Translations under genes and position numbers: made by a program | Source of the DNA: Lachnospiraceae bacterium UBA3645 | Lineage (GTDB): Bacteria; Bacillota; Clostridia; Lachnospirales; Lachnospiraceae | Direction: 5' to 3' | DNA: 5,307 bases | NCBI GenBank assembly: GCA_002373555.1 | Contig: DFKM01000126.1 | Location: 1 to 5,307, forward strand | In this document: piece by piece, positions 1-5,307 of the stretch | Position numbering within the stretch: position 1 is the first letter of the stretch | Layout of the letters: every line of letters begins with the position of its first letter | The notes under the pieces: generated by a model | Told to the model about the DNA's origin: nothing | Seen by the model: the letters and a program-made list of their open reading frames with translations, nothing else | The model's database searches: none

Positions 1-3
1 CGT

Positions 4-33
4 CTTCATCGTGGGTACGATCCCGCGATGAAG
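4..33 (+). other. Strong RNA hairpin upstream of trpD
   Basis: Bases 4-11 (CTTCATCG) are the exact reverse complement of 26-33 (CGATGAAG), and the stem continues inward through a T-G wobble (12/25) and GGG/CCC (13-15/22-24). This gives a 12-bp stem with a 6-base loop (TACGAT). No T-run follows (the next bases are AATAAAAG), so it does not look like an intrinsic terminator. It sits about 50 bases before the trpD start and could be an intercistronic processing or stability element, or part of a leader whose 5' half is cut off. All three + frames across positions 1-86 lack recognisable TrpG or TrpE C-terminal motifs. Frame 1 stays open from the window edge to a TGA at 88-90 that overlaps the trpD ATG, but its very basic peptide resembles nothing I know. 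The structure is clear; its role is unknown. Confidence 0.6.
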
Positions 34-86
34 AATAAAAGACTCCGGCGGATCGCAGACATGCGCAAGAGAAGGAGGTTTAAAAA

Positions 87-1118
87 ATGATCAAGGAAGC
101 AATCGAAAAAATCGTCAATAAAGAGGACCTTACCTACGATGAGGCCTATACCGTCATGAATGAGATCATGAGCGGCAAGACCACACCGACTCAGAACGCC
201 GCCTTTCTCGCGGCCCTGTCCACCAAGAGCGCAAGAGCCGAGACGACCGATGAGATCGCCGGCTGTGCCGAGGCCATGCGTTCACATGCGATCAAGGTCA
301 AAACGGGAATGGACGTCTTCGAAATTGTCGGTACGGGCGGGGACAACGCCCACAGCTTCAATATCTCTACCACCTCTGCCATCGTGGCAGCGGCGGGCGG
401 CGTCAAGGTGGCAAAGCACGGCAACCGCGCAGCTTCCTCAAGAAGCGGGACGGCCGACTGTCTGGAAGCACTCGGAGTCAACATCAACCAGAGCCCTGAG
501 CGGTGTGTGGAACTTCTGAATGAAGTCGGTATGTGTTTCTTCTTCGCCCAGAAATATCACACATCCATGCGTTATGTCGGATCGATCCGCAGGGAGCTGG
601 GCTTTCGGACGGTCTTCAATATTCTCGGCCCTCTGACCAATCCGGGATCTCCGAAGATGCAGCTCCTCGGTGTGTATGACGATTATCTTGTGGAGCCGCT
701 GGCGCAGGTCCTTGTCAGTCTCGGGGTCACCCGCGGTATGGTCGTGTACGGGATGGACAAGCTGGATGAGATTTCCATGAGCGCACCGACGAAGATCTGT
801 GAGATCCAGAACGGATGGTTCAGGACCACCGTCATCAAGCCGGAAGACTTCGGGTTTACGCGCTGCTCGAAAGAAGAGCTGAAAGGCGGGAGCCCGGAGG
901 AGAACGCGGAGATCACGATCGGTATTCTGAAAGGCGAAAAAGGCTGCAAGAGGGACGCGGTACTCATGAATGCGGGCGCCTCCCTCTATATCGCGGGCAA
1001 GGCTGACAGCATGAAGGATGGGATCGCCCTTGCGGCGGAACTCATCGATTCCGGAAAAGCCTATGAGACGCTTCAGAAGATGATCGAGGTCAGCAACCGG
1101 CCGGATGATGCAGCCTGA
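87..1118 (+). CDS. trpD: Anthranilate phosphoribosyltransferase
   Basis: The enzyme transfers the phosphoribosyl group of PRPP to anthranilate, giving N-(5'-phosphoribosyl)anthranilate, the second step of the tryptophan branch; it is cytosolic. The 343-residue product has the usual length for a stand-alone TrpD (no fused TrpG amidotransferase domain). Visible family motifs in order are a helical N-terminal domain (about 1-75), the PRPP-binding GTGGD loop (82-86), NIST (92-95), KHGNR (110-114), [11 protein letters not shown] (120-130), the anthranilate-site arginine region near 165-173, GPLTNP (181-186), and the metal-binding Asp227-Glu228 in MDKLDEIS. The C-terminal LMNAGASLY stretch is also typical. 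The ATG is chosen because AAGGAGG (72-78) lies 8 bases upstream. The gene is intact, and its product is the substrate of TrpF encoded two genes downstream. Unlike the later trp genes it does not overlap its downstream neighbour; a 118-base gap follows. Confidence 0.97.
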   Translation: MIKEAIEKIVNKEDLTYDEAYTVMNEIMSGKTTPTQNAAFLAALSTKSARAETTDEIAGCAEAMRSHAIKVKTGMDVFEIVGTGGDNAHSFNISTTSAIVAAAGGVKVAKHGNRAASSRSGTADCLEALGVNINQSPERCVELLNEVGMCFFFAQKYHTSMRYVGSIRRELGFRTVFNILGPLTNPGSPKMQLLGVYDDYLVEPLAQVLVSLGVTRGMVVYGMDKLDEISMSAPTKICEIQNGWFRTTVIKPEDFGFTRCSKEELKGGSPEENAEITIGILKGEKGCKRDAVLMNAGASLYIAGKADSMKDGIALAAELIDSGKAYETLQKMIEVSNRPDDAA

Positions 1119-1121
1119 CTG

Positions 1122-1142
1122 CGGCCGGAACATGACCGGCCG
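1122..1142 (+). other. GC-rich hairpin after the trpD stop
   Basis: CGGCCGG (1122-1128) and CCGGCCG (1136-1142) form a perfect 7-bp GC stem around a 7-base loop, four bases after the trpD stop codon. No T-run follows, so a Rho-independent terminator is unlikely. A further CCGGCCGG lies inside the trpD 3' end (1097-1104), so alternative pairings of 1097-1104 with 1136-1143 or with 1122-1128 are possible. It may protect or delimit the trpD part of the transcript; that role is inference. Confidence 0.5.
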
Positions 1143-1176
1143 GAGGACGCGTGAACCGTTTGAATGTTCATACATT

Positions 1177-1188
1177 CTTCACGTGAAG
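1177..1188. repeat. Perfect 12-bp palindrome in trpD-trpC gap
   Basis: CTTCACGTGAAG reads identically on both strands. It lies 49 bases upstream of the trpC ATG, within the 118-base gap. Such a symmetric site could be a binding site for a dimeric regulator, but nothing else in the window identifies one and no convincing promoter accompanies it. The short inverted repeats GAATG/CATTC (1162-1166/1173-1177) and TTCGT/ACGAA (1195-1199/1209-1213) flank it. Function unknown; it could be chance. Confidence 0.35.
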
Positions 1189-1236
1189 CAGGGTTTCGTA
1201 ATTTCATGACGAATGAGCACATAAAAGGAGAGAAAT

Positions 1237-2022
1237 ATGACGATTCTCGATGAACTTGCCGCCCACGCCAGAGAGAGGGTGGCGGAGAAAATGAAAGTCA
1301 TCTCACCGGAAGAGATGAAGAGCAGAGCGCTGGCGCTGCCGAAAGGCGACTTCCGATTTGAGGACGCGCTGAAAGGACCGGACATCTCCTTTATCTGCGA
1401 ATGCAAGAAGGCCTCCCCCTCCAAAGGGCTGATCGCCCCGGACTTTCCCTATCTGCAGATCGCAAGGGAGTACGAGGCGGCAGGGGCCGACTGCATATCC
1501 GTCCTGACCGAGCCAAAATGGTTCCTCGGCAGCGATATGTATCTGCGGGAGATCGCGGAGAGCGTCTCGATCCCGTGCCTGCGCAAGGATTTCACGGTGG
1601 ACGAATATATGATCTACGAGGCAAAGCTCCTCGGCGCGTCGGCCGTCCTTCTTATCTGCCGGATCCTGACGAAGGAGCAGCTCCGATTTTTCACGGAAGT
1701 CGCGGACAGTCTCGGCCTCTCAGCCCTGGTGGAGGCTCATGACGAGGAAGAGGTGAGGATGGCGCTGTCAGCCGGCGCAAGGATGATCGGCGTCAATAAC
1801 CGGAACCTGCAGGATTTTACGGTGGACACCGGGAACAGCAGGCGGCTGCGGGAGATGATTCCCGCAGATGTGCTCTTCGTCTCGGAGAGCGGCGTCAAAG
1901 ATGCGGGGGACATCGCATCTCTTCGGGAGATCGGAGCGGACGCGGTCCTGATCGGCGAGGCGCTTATGAGAGCGGAGGACAAGGGAGACAGGCTGGCGGA
2001 ACTAAGAGGGGGAAAGACGTGA
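1237..2022 (+). CDS. trpC: Indole-3-glycerol-phosphate synthase
   Basis: This TIM-barrel enzyme closes and decarboxylates 1-(o-carboxyphenylamino)-1-deoxyribulose 5-phosphate to indole-3-glycerol phosphate, the substrate of TrpA. The 261-residue length is normal for a monofunctional IGPS. Catalytic and binding positions visible are Glu55 and Lys57 in ECKKASPSKG (55-64), Lys117 in LRKDF (115-119), Glu166 in LVEAH, Asn187 and Arg189 in VNNRN, and Glu218-Ser219-Gly220 in the SESG phosphate-site loop. The late-barrel GADAVLIGEAL stretch (233-243) is also typical. AAGGAG (1225-1230) sits 6 bases before the ATG and supports this start. The stop codon overlaps the GTG start of trpF by four bases. 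TrpC and TrpF are separate proteins here rather than the fusion seen in enterobacteria. All key residues are present and I see nothing aberrant. Confidence 0.97.
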   Translation: MTILDELAAHARERVAEKMKVISPEEMKSRALALPKGDFRFEDALKGPDISFICECKKASPSKGLIAPDFPYLQIAREYEAAGADCISVLTEPKWFLGSDMYLREIAESVSIPCLRKDFTVDEYMIYEAKLLGASAVLLICRILTKEQLRFFTEVADSLGLSALVEAHDEEEVRMALSAGARMIGVNNRNLQDFTVDTGNSRRLREMIPADVLFVSESGVKDAGDIASLREIGADAVLIGEALMRAEDKGDRLAELRGGKT

Positions 2023-2627
2023 CGAAGATCAAGCTCTGCGGGCTGACCCGCATAAGCGATGTGGAGTATGCAAATGCTCTGAAGCCGGAGTATGTGGGAT
2101 TTGTTTTTGCCCCGAAAAGCAGGCGGTACGTGTCCAGGGTCAGGGCAGCCGCCCTGAAAGAAAAGTTGGAGCCGGATATTCTGGCGGTGGGGGTATTTGT
2201 AAACGAATCACTCGAAGTGGTGGCGGAGCTGCTTGTGCGGGATATCATTGATATAGCCCAGCTGCACGGTGACGAGGATGAGGAATATATCGCGCAGCTC
2301 AGAAAGATCACAGACCGGCCGGTCATCAAAGCTTTCCGCATAAGGAATGAGCAGGATGTACTGGCAGCGGAGGACAGCAGTGCCGACTATGTGCTGCTCG
2401 ACGCCGGCGCAGGGTGCGGAAAGTCTTTCGACTGGAAGCTGATCGAGAACGTTTCGCGGCCGTATTTTCTGGCCGGCGGGCTCCGTGCCGACAATGTGGA
2501 AGAGGCGGTCGGGCATCTTCACCCGTATGCGGTGGATGTGAGCTCCGGCATTGAGACGGAAGGGTATAAAGATCGGGAGAAGATGGCGGCATTTGTCGAA
2601 GCTGCCAGAAAGGATGTAAACGTATGA
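2019..2627 (+). CDS. trpF: Phosphoribosylanthranilate isomerase
   Basis: TrpF performs the Amadori rearrangement of phosphoribosylanthranilate to the ribulose form used by TrpC. The 202-residue product is a compact TIM barrel of normal family length. Visible motifs are KLCGL with the general-base Cys7, SRRYV (34-38), QLHGDE (81-86), the general-acid Asp128 in LLDAG, GKSFDW (134-139), LAGGL (151-155) and the phosphate-binding DVSSGIE (173-179), followed by the G-x-KD element (182-185). The start is GTG inside a GTGA overlap with the trpC stop (2019-2022), preceded by a purine-rich AGAGGGGG (2005-2012). A GTG start with a stop-start overlap suggests that translation depends on ribosomes finishing trpC. 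Its own stop overlaps the trpB ATG in the same ATGA manner. Intact. Confidence 0.96.
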   Translation: MTKIKLCGLTRISDVEYANALKPEYVGFVFAPKSRRYVSRVRAAALKEKLEPDILAVGVFVNESLEVVAELLVRDIIDIAQLHGDEDEEYIAQLRKITDRPVIKAFRIRNEQDVLAAEDSSADYVLLDAGAGCGKSFDWKLIENVSRPYFLAGGLRADNVEEAVGHLHPYAVDVSSGIETEGYKDREKMAAFVEAARKDVNV

Positions 2628-3814
2628 CGAATCCAAACGGACGCTTCGGTATTCACGGCGGACAGTACATTCCGGAGACACTGATGAATGCGGTCATTGA
2701 ACTGGAAGAAGCCTATAATTTTTATAAGAATGACCCGGATTTTAACAGAGAACTGACGACGCTCTTCAACGAGTACGCGGGCAGGCCTTCAAGGCTCTAT
2801 TTCGCGGAGAAAATGACGAAGGATCTGGGGGGTGCCAGGATTTATTTAAAGCGGGAGGACCTGAACCACACGGGGGCTCACAAAATCAATAACGTGCTGG
2901 GCCAGGCTCTTCTGGCTAAGAAAATGGGAAAGACCCGGCTGATCGCCGAGACGGGTGCCGGCCAGCACGGTGTCGCGACCGCAACGGCTGCCGCCCTGAT
3001 GGGGATGGAGTGTGTGGTCTTTATGGGGGAGGAGGATACGGTCCGCCAGGCCCTCAATGTGTACCGCATGAGGCTGCTCGGCGCGGATGTTATCCCGGTC
3101 ACGACCGGCACCGCGACGCTCAAGGATGCTGTGTCCGAAGCCATGCGTGAGTGGACGTCCAGGATCGCGGACACCCATTACTGTCTGGGTTCCGTCATGG
3201 GACCGCATCCGTTCCCGACGATCGTCCGTGATTTTCAGGCTGTCATTTCCAGGGAGATAAAGGAGCAGCTTCTGGAAAAGGAAGGAAAACTGCCCGATGC
3301 GGTCATCGCCTGCGTGGGCGGCGGTTCCAATGCGATCGGAAGCTTCTATCACTTTATTGAAGACAAAGATGTTCGCCTCATCGGCTGCGAGGCAGCGGGC
3401 AGAGGGGTGGATACATTTGAAACAGCGGCTACGATCGCGACCGGTAAGCTGGGCATTTTCCATGGCATGAAGTCTTATTTCTGCCAGAACAGCGACGGAC
3501 AGATCGCCCCGGTCTACTCGATCTCCGCAGGTCTTGATTATCCGGGGATCGGTCCGGAGCACGCTTTTCTGCATGACAGCGGCCGGGCGGAATATGTGCC
3601 GGTGACGGACGACGAGGCGGTGGAGGCATTTGAATATCTTGCGAGAACGGAGGGGATCATCCCGGCCATCGAATCGGCTCACGCGGTCTCCCATGCCATG
3701 AAGATTGCACCGACGATGGGGAAGGATCGGATCATCGTGATCACGATCTCGGGAAGAGGCGACAAGGACTGCGCGGCCATCGCGAGGTACAGAGGGGAGG
3801 ATATCCATGAGTAA
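2624..3814 (+). CDS. trpB: Tryptophan synthase beta chain
   Basis: This PLP enzyme condenses L-serine with indole channelled from TrpA to make L-tryptophan. The 396 residues correspond almost position for position to the enterobacterial TrpB. Visible are PLP Schiff-base Lys87 in HTGAHKINN, Glu109 in ETGAGQHG (109-116), the PLP-phosphate loop GGGSNA (232-237), Asp305 in [12 protein letters not shown], Glu350, and Ser376 in SGRGDKD. Residues that couple to the alpha subunit or gate the active site in the studied enzyme are also present: Arg141, Lys167 and Arg175. The protein is the TrpB1 type that works in a complex, not the stand-alone TrpB2, in keeping with the adjacent trpA. The start ATG overlaps the trpF stop (ATGA), with AGAAAGGA (2607-2614) nine bases upstream. 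The 3' end overlaps trpA by 8 bases, so alpha and beta subunits are probably made in balanced amounts. Confidence 0.98.
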   Translation: MTNPNGRFGIHGGQYIPETLMNAVIELEEAYNFYKNDPDFNRELTTLFNEYAGRPSRLYFAEKMTKDLGGARIYLKREDLNHTGAHKINNVLGQALLAKKMGKTRLIAETGAGQHGVATATAAALMGMECVVFMGEEDTVRQALNVYRMRLLGADVIPVTTGTATLKDAVSEAMREWTSRIADTHYCLGSVMGPHPFPTIVRDFQAVISREIKEQLLEKEGKLPDAVIACVGGGSNAIGSFYHFIEDKDVRLIGCEAAGRGVDTFETAATIATGKLGIFHGMKSYFCQNSDGQIAPVYSISAGLDYPGIGPEHAFLHDSGRAEYVPVTDDEAVEAFEYLARTEGIIPAIESAHAVSHAMKIAPTMGKDRIIVITISGRGDKDCAAIARYRGEDIHE

Positions 3815-4586
3815 GATCAGGAAGGCATTTGAGAACGGGAAGGCTTTTATTCCTTTTATTACATGCGGGGATCCGGATCTTGAGACCACAGCGGCGGTCG
3901 TCAGGGCGGCCGTTGCCGCAGGGGCGGACCTTGTGGAGCTCGGCATTCCGTTTTCCGATCCGACAGCAGAGGGACCGGTCATTCAGGGGGCAAATCTCCG
4001 CGCGCTGACGGGAGGCGTGACGACCGATAAGATATTCGATCTGGTCAGGGATCTGCGGCGCGACGTGACGGTCCCGCTCGTGTTCATGACGTATGCCAAT
4101 GTCGTATTTTCCTATGGTGCGGACCGCTTCATCCGGACCTGTGCGGAGATTGGCATCGACGGGCTGATCCTGCCGGATCTGCCGTTCGAGGAGAAGGAGG
4201 AGTTCCTGCCGACCTGCCATGCGTACGGGGTGGACCTGATCTCTCTGATCGCGCCGACCTCCCGGGACAGGATCGCGCGGATCGCGCAGGCGGCGGAAGG
4301 GTTCCTGTATGTTGTCTCGAGTCTCGGTGTCACAGGGGTGAGAAGTGAGATCAAGACGGACCTTGCGTCGATCGTGAAGGTGGTCCGGGAGAATACGGAC
4401 ATTCCGTGCGCGATCGGTTTCGGCATCTCGACGCCGGAGCAGGCCAAAAAAATGGCGGCCGTCTCGGACGGGGCGATCGTGGGCTCCGCGATCATCCGGA
4501 TCCTGGAGAAATACGGGAGAGAGGCTCCGCCTTATATGGGGGAGTATGTGCGGTCGATGAAGGATGCGGTGAGGGAAGTGGAATAA
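3807..4586 (+). CDS. trpA: Tryptophan synthase alpha chain
   Basis: TrpA cleaves indole-3-glycerol phosphate to glyceraldehyde 3-phosphate and indole, which passes through the tunnel to TrpB. The 259-residue TIM barrel has normal length. Motifs seen are FITCGDP (18-23), [10 protein letters not shown] with catalytic Glu44 (equivalent to E. coli Glu49), [11 protein letters not shown] (119-129), LIAPTS (147-152), the GVTG loop (174-177), GFGIS (204-208) and GSAI (226-229). Asp51 matches the residue that contacts the TrpB lysine 167 in the enterobacterial complex, and that lysine is present here. The oddity is at the second catalytic acid: the usual LADGP is TAEGP, so Glu55 replaces the Asp60 equivalent. 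Otherwise the gene looks fully functional. Translation starts at the ATG inside the end of trpB, with GGGGAGG (3794-3800) six bases upstream. It is the last trp gene, and no intrinsic terminator follows within the gap to ptsH. Confidence 0.97.
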   Translation: MSKIRKAFENGKAFIPFITCGDPDLETTAAVVRAAVAAGADLVELGIPFSDPTAEGPVIQGANLRALTGGVTTDKIFDLVRDLRRDVTVPLVFMTYANVVFSYGADRFIRTCAEIGIDGLILPDLPFEEKEEFLPTCHAYGVDLISLIAPTSRDRIARIAQAAEGFLYVVSSLGVTGVRSEIKTDLASIVKVVRENTDIPCAIGFGISTPEQAKKMAAVSDGAIVGSAIIRILEKYGREAPPYMGEYVRSMKDAVREVE

Positions 4587-4629
4587 ATGTCCGGTGAGGG
4601 GCGGTTTTGCAGGAATAGTACACAAAAGA

Positions 4630-4690
4630 ATCATAAAAAAAAGAGAATAATTAGTCACACAGCCGAAGATATATGCTATAATAACTCCTA
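4630..4690 (+). promoter_or_regulatory. Putative sigma-A promoter for ptsH with A-tract and extended -10
   Basis: A perfect -10 TATAAT (4677-4682) is preceded by TGC, giving the extended -10 form TGnTATAAT (4674-4682). The -35 is weak: TAGTCA at 4652-4657 has a long 19-base spacer, or GTCACA at 4654-4659 a 17-base one. An A-rich tract with eight consecutive A (4635-4642) lies where an UP element would contact the RNA polymerase alpha subunits. Transcription would start near 4689-4690, leaving a leader of about 83 bases. This would give ptsH expression independent of the trp operon. Confidence 0.8.
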
Positions 4691-4694
4691 ACAA

Positions 4695-4745
4695 GCGGCT
4701 TGTGAGTATATCGGCATTGGGTCGGTGTAAGGTTGGTCGGGCCGC
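4695..4745 (+). other. Possible structured leader of ptsH
   Basis: In the predicted ptsH leader, GCGGCTTG (4695-4702) can pair with CGGGCCGC (4738-4745) as an 8-bp stem containing two G-U pairs, enclosing a 35-base loop. The alternative small hairpin ACAAG-CGG-CTTGT (4691-4703) would compete with it. The loop carries the near-repeat TTGGGTCGG (4717-4725) and TTGGTCGG (4733-4740). The stem ends about 10 bases before the ribosome binding site. It matches no riboswitch class I recognise; structure and role are tentative. Confidence 0.3.
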
Positions 4746-4772
4746 AACAAAATGTAAAGGAGAACAGGTAAA

Positions 4773-5030
4773 ATGACATCATTCAAGTATGTAATCACAG
4801 ATCCGGTTGGTATCCATGCTCGTCCGGCAGGCGCTCTTGTTAAGGAAATCAAGAAGTATGATTCTGACGTTAAGGTTCTTGCAAACGGCAAGTCTGCAGA
4901 CGGAAAGAAGCTTATGAACCTCATGTCCCTCGGCGTAAAGCAGGGCAACGAGATCGAAGTTCAGGTTACCGGCGGAGCAGAGGCTGACAACGCAGCAGCT
5001 CTGGAAGCTTTCCTGAAGGCTAATCTGTAA
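4773..5030 (+). CDS. ptsH: Phosphocarrier protein HPr
   Basis: HPr is the small cytosolic carrier that takes phosphate from enzyme I (PEP-dependent) on His15 and passes it to the EIIA domains of sugar-uptake systems. The 85-residue product matches the family length. His15 lies in the signature GIHARPAG (13-20) with Arg17 and Pro18 conserved, and MSLGVKQGNEIEV (51-63) follows the usual fold. At the position of the Firmicute regulatory serine (Ser46, normally KSIMGVMSLG) this protein has Lys46 in KKLMNLMSLG, so control through HPr kinase and CcpA is not expected for this copy. AAAGGAG (4756-4762) lies 10 bases before the ATG. Codons favour GTT, CTT, GCA, GCT and AAG, unlike the GC-ending codons of the trp genes, as expected for a very highly expressed gene. 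It has its own promoter and terminator, so it is a monocistronic unit beside the trp operon. Confidence 0.96.
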   Translation: MTSFKYVITDPVGIHARPAGALVKEIKKYDSDVKVLANGKSADGKKLMNLMSLGVKQGNEIEVQVTGGAEADNAAALEAFLKANL

Positions 5031-5050
5031 TTAAATTAATACGCGAATGG

Positions 5051-5081
5051 AAGAGGGTGTCCGATGGGCACCTTCTTTTTT
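5051..5081 (+). terminator. Intrinsic terminator of ptsH
   Basis: AAGAGGGTGTCC (5051-5062) pairs with GGGCACCTTCTT (5066-5077) around a GAT loop. The 12-bp stem has two G-U pairs, and a T-run (5076-5081) closes it. It lies 20 bases after the ptsH stop and ends the ptsH transcript. A second T-rich stretch (5089-5095) follows. Confidence 0.9.
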
Positions 5082-5085
5082 ATGT

Positions 5086-5133
5086 CTCTTTTTTTGGCAG
5101 GCGGGGCGGTGTCTTTTTTGGGGTAGGCGGGGC
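5086..5133. repeat. Imperfect direct repeat, 26-base period
   Basis: Two copies of a pattern made of TC, a run of six or seven T, a short G-rich link and AGGCGGGGC follow each other. The identical 9-base core AGGCGGGGC occurs at 5099-5107 and 5125-5133. This lies in non-coding DNA directly after the ptsH terminator. It probably arose by local duplication or slippage; no function is visible. Confidence 0.5.
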
Positions 5134-5153
5134 TGCCGCACTAAATGGCTTTA

Positions 5154-5165
5154 GCAGACGTCTGC
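5154..5165. repeat. Perfect 12-bp palindrome GCAGACGTCTGC
   Basis: The 12 bases read the same on both strands and lie in the gene-free stretch after ptsH. The palindrome runs into CTGCAGAATG (5162-5171), which recurs with one change as CTACAGAATG at 5180-5189, 18 bases later. The arrangement could be a regulator site or a relic of a mobile repeat, but neither is supported by other evidence. Confidence 0.35.
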
Positions 5166-5205
5166 AGAATGTCGGATCACTACAGAATGCAAGATTGAAA
5201 AACGA

Positions 5206-5241
5206 AAAATCCGGCCGTCATGGCCGGATTTTCTATTTTTT
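5206..5241. terminator. Bidirectional-type intrinsic terminator
   Basis: AAAATCCGGCC (5206-5216) and GGCCGGATTTT (5222-5232) form a perfect 11-bp stem with a GTCAT loop. On the + strand it is followed by CTATTTTTT. On the - strand the exit side reads TCGTTTTT. Both directions therefore have a U-rich tail. No gene lies between it and the first terminator, so it may back up ptsH termination or stop a convergent transcript arriving from the right. All three - strand frames meet a stop within the last 20 bases of the window, so any such gene ends at or beyond the edge. Confidence 0.8.
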
Positions 5242-5264
5242 CGGCAGGCTGCAGCAACCATCTA

Positions 5265-5294
5265 TTGCAACAGCACTGTCCGCTGATTTATATT
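5265..5294 (+). promoter_or_regulatory. Possible promoter at right edge
   Basis: TTGCAA (5265-5270, four of six matches to TTGACA) and TATATT (5289-5294, five of six to TATAAT) are 18 bases apart in an AT-rich end region just after a terminator. They would drive a gene beyond the window. The score is moderate, and AT-rich DNA often gives such matches by chance. Confidence 0.3.
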
Positions 5295-5307
5295 CTATTA
5301 TTTACGC

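Noticed and set aside
438..1175. Long - strand open frame (245 codons) opposite trpD
   Set aside because: It lies wholly antisense to an intact, motif-complete trpD and shows no domain signature. It is a by-product of GC-rich codon use.
1160..1210. Possible internal promoter before trpC (TTGAAT, TACATT)
   Set aside because: No pair of boxes has acceptable spacing; the best candidates match three or four positions only.
2313..2324. Perfect palindrome GACCGGCCGGTC inside trpF
   Set aside because: It is explained by ordinary codons for Asp-Arg-Pro-Val in a GC-rich gene, and no regulatory context surrounds it.
2846..3982. Very long - strand open frame (378 codons) opposite trpB and trpA
   Set aside because: The sense strand encodes unmistakable TrpB and TrpA. 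The antisense peptide is low in recognisable structure and rich in Arg and His, as typical for a shadow frame.
4270..4287. Perfect 9-base tandem repeat (GGATCGCGC twice) in trpA
   Set aside because: It encodes the repeated Arg-Ile-Ala of a normal TrpA helix and keeps the frame; a coincidence of codon choice.
3741..4694. Long - strand open frame (317 codons) opposite trpA and its downstream gap
   Set aside because: It is mostly antisense to trpA. The part in the gap reads hydrophobic only because of the A-rich promoter region; no ribosome binding site is seen at its start.
4753..4758. ATG-TAA start-stop pair just before the ptsH ribosome binding site
   Set aside because: A minimal start-stop could stall ribosomes, but it has no Shine-Dalgarno sequence of its own at proper distance. 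Chance is the simpler explanation.
4688..4948. - strand 86-codon open frame opposite the 5' part of ptsH
   Set aside because: It is antisense to ptsH and its leader and has no family resemblance; the ptsH product is clear.
1..5307. CRISPR arrays, tRNA or rRNA genes, insertion sequences
   Set aside because: No regularly spaced repeats, no cloverleaf with conserved T-arm sequence, and no transposase-like frame were found on either strand.

Overview
The window is a Gram-positive style tryptophan biosynthesis operon segment followed by a phosphotransferase-system gene, all on the + strand. The content suggests a Firmicute of the class Clostridia, quite possibly Lachnospiraceae. The reasons are strong AGGAGG-type ribosome binding sites, the gene order trpD-trpC-trpF-trpB-trpA with trpC and trpF as separate genes (they are fused in Escherichia coli), a GC-rich codon choice, and a short 85-residue HPr. 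The taxonomic call is inference from these traits, not from a search.

Layout. Positions 1-86 hold a strong 12-bp hairpin and the trpD ribosome binding site; no recognisable end of trpG or trpE is visible, so the start of the operon lies outside the window. Then come trpD (87-1118), a 118-base gap with two inverted-repeat structures, and trpC (1237-2022). From trpC onward each gene overlaps the next by 4 to 8 bases: trpF (2019-2627), trpB (2624-3814) and trpA (3807-4586). This arrangement fits translational coupling. Together these five genes carry anthranilate to tryptophan: phosphoribosyl transfer (TrpD), Amadori isomerisation (TrpF), indole-glycerol-phosphate formation (TrpC), and the final two half-reactions by the TrpA-TrpB complex.

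After trpA no intrinsic terminator is visible. A 186-base gap carries a convincing promoter (A-tract upstream element plus extended -10 TGCTATAAT) and a possibly structured 5' leader for ptsH (4773-5030), which encodes HPr. ptsH has a different, highly-expressed-gene codon bias and ends in a clear intrinsic terminator at 5051-5081. The last 226 bases contain no gene: there is an imperfect 26-bp-period direct repeat, a perfect 12-bp palindrome, a second (bidirectional-looking) terminator at 5206-5241 and a possible promoter at the right edge.

The window is mostly ordinary and I do not see a previously undescribed system. The best points for a second look are two residue changes at textbook functional positions. 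TrpA has Glu where the catalytic Asp60 is normally found, and HPr keeps catalytic His15 but has Lys at the regulatory Ser46 position.
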